In this document: positions 15,324-15,567 of the stretch, piece by piece
Layout of the letters: each line of letters opens with the position of its first letter
Numbering within the stretch: position 1 is the stretch's first letter
From: Oribacterium sp.
Lineage (GTDB): Bacteria > Bacillota_A > Clostridia > Lachnospirales > Lachnospiraceae
NCBI GenBank assembly: GCA_017940955.1
Contig: JAGAXP010000172.1
Span: 1-15,567, forward strand
Direction: 5' to 3'
DNA: 15,567 nt
Position numbers and translations under genes: made by a program
The notes under the pieces: generated by a model
The model's database searches: none
Told to the model about the DNA's origin: nothing
Seen by the model: only the letters and a program-made list of their open reading frames with translations

Positions 15324-15407
15324 ATGGTTACTTATTCTGATTTATTCCAATTTGGGATTTTGATAGTAGCAATCATCAGTCTTGTTTATAAGATTGTAAA
15401 AAAATAA
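15324..15407 (+). CDS. Putative holin-like toxin of a type I toxin-antitoxin system (27 residues)
   Basis: A tiny membrane protein. The N-terminus MVTYSDLFQF is followed by one hydrophobic helix, GILIVAIISLVY (11-22), and the basic end KIVKK. This layout and the MxTYxxL start match the 'putative holin-like toxin' group related to TxpA/BsrG, which insert into the cytoplasmic membrane and stop growth when overproduced. The ATG at 15324 has AGGAGG five bases ahead, held in a hairpin. The gene has its own extended -10 promoter and a terminator about 65 bases after the stop. The downstream RNA structure and an opposing terminator point to an antisense antitoxin. The gene is below usual ORF-calling size and easily missed. 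Toxicity itself is inferred from the family. Confidence 0.88.
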   Translation: MVTYSDLFQFGILIVAIISLVYKIVKK

Positions 15408-15463
15408 CCGCCCCAGCCAGCAACTGGGATCTTACGCAAAGTAAGTGAAAAATATCGGGGCGG
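15408..15463 (+). promoter_or_regulatory. Branched 3' UTR structure of the toxin mRNA
   Basis: Directly after the toxin stop, CCGCCCC (15408-15414) pairs with GGGGCGG (15457-15463). It encloses CCAG-CAA-CTGG and CTTAC-GCAAA-GTAAG hairpins, giving a three-way junction. I recall near-identical sequence after other holin-like toxin genes of Firmicutes, which supports a conserved RNA function. Confidence 0.6.
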
Positions 15464-15470
15464 CGGAAAG

Positions 15471-15498
15471 AGAACATCTAAAGGGGTGTTCTTTTTTT
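15471..15498 (+). terminator. Rho-independent terminator of the toxin mRNA
   Basis: AGAACATC (15471-15478) pairs with GGTGTTCT (15485-15492), eight pairs with one G-T wobble, running into seven T residues. The T run is the strongest on the + strand in this window. Confidence 0.88.
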
Positions 15499-15567
15499 GT
15501 ACTCTGAATATATGGCTAAATAGTTTATATTTAGACATATTAAAACTTCTATATATGGCTATTGTAT

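Larger units (their letters stand above)
15398..15500 (-). ncRNA. Predicted antisense antitoxin RNA overlapping the toxin mRNA 3' end
   Basis: Read on the minus strand, a stem of CCGCCCC (15463-15457) with GGGGCGG (15414-15408) is followed by TTATTTTTTT (15407-15398), a Rho-independent terminator. A transcript starting near or beyond 15500 and ending here would be fully complementary to the toxin mRNA 3' region, the convergent layout of txpA/RatA. Inside are two smaller hairpins, CTTAC/GTAAG and CCAG/CTGG. The promoter was not identified with confidence, so the 5' end is approximate. Confidence 0.5.

Noticed and set aside
1..15567. CRISPR arrays, tRNA or rRNA genes, prophage or complete insertion sequences
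   Set aside because: No regular repeat-spacer pattern, no tRNA cloverleaf or rRNA signature, and no transposase or integrase core motif was seen on either strand.

Overview
The window looks like chromosomal DNA of a Gram-positive anaerobe of the Clostridia, most probably Lachnospiraceae. The reasons are an LPXTG-type pilin next to a class C sortase, strong AGGAGG ribosome binding sites, T-tailed hairpin terminators, and several gene types typical of that group (a PDDEXK_2/Rpn-family remnant, HelD, a holin-like type I toxin). The family assignment is inferred from remembered family resemblance; no search was run. All genes are on the + strand except one two-gene unit at about 2.3-3.2 kb.

Layout. 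1-1850: the 3' end of a CnaB-type pilin ending in an LPSTG anchor, a terminator, and a class C (pilus-polymerising) sortase. 1865-2224: a C-terminal remnant of a PD-(D/E)XK transposase/nuclease-family protein, closed by a bidirectional terminator. 2327-3234 (minus strand): a nicotinamidase-like cysteine hydrolase and an XRE regulator, probably one operon. 3393-5399: a dCache chemoreceptor carrying the residues of the universal amino-acid-binding motif. 5400-6004: a 600-base gene-free stretch with a terminator, a perfect 20-bp-arm REP-like palindrome, and a possible small RNA with an anti-Shine-Dalgarno loop. 6005-6850: a Cof-type HAD phosphatase. 6992-8730: an overlapping pair, an unknown 91-residue protein and a protein with two SseB-like domains. 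8872-12919: a short sigma-70-family factor, a CobW/G3E-type GTPase without the usual CxCC motif, and the RNA polymerase-recycling ATPase HelD. 13044-15200: a UvrD/PcrA-type helicase. 15201-15567: a compact type I toxin-antitoxin locus with a 27-residue holin-like membrane toxin.

How the genes fit together. Pilin and sortase form a surface-pilus module. Sigma factor, HelD and UvrD/PcrA are all RNA polymerase- or DNA-linked, but each has its own intergenic region, so this is a neighbourhood and not a proven operon. The most system-like find is the terminal type I locus. There a hairpin covers the toxin's ribosome binding site, the toxin mRNA has its own terminator, and the opposite strand carries a second terminator whose U-tract is encoded opposite the toxin's last lysine codons. 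This predicts a convergent antisense antitoxin RNA. A 22-bp exact, in-frame repeat shared by the sortase and the CobW-like gene is also unexplained.
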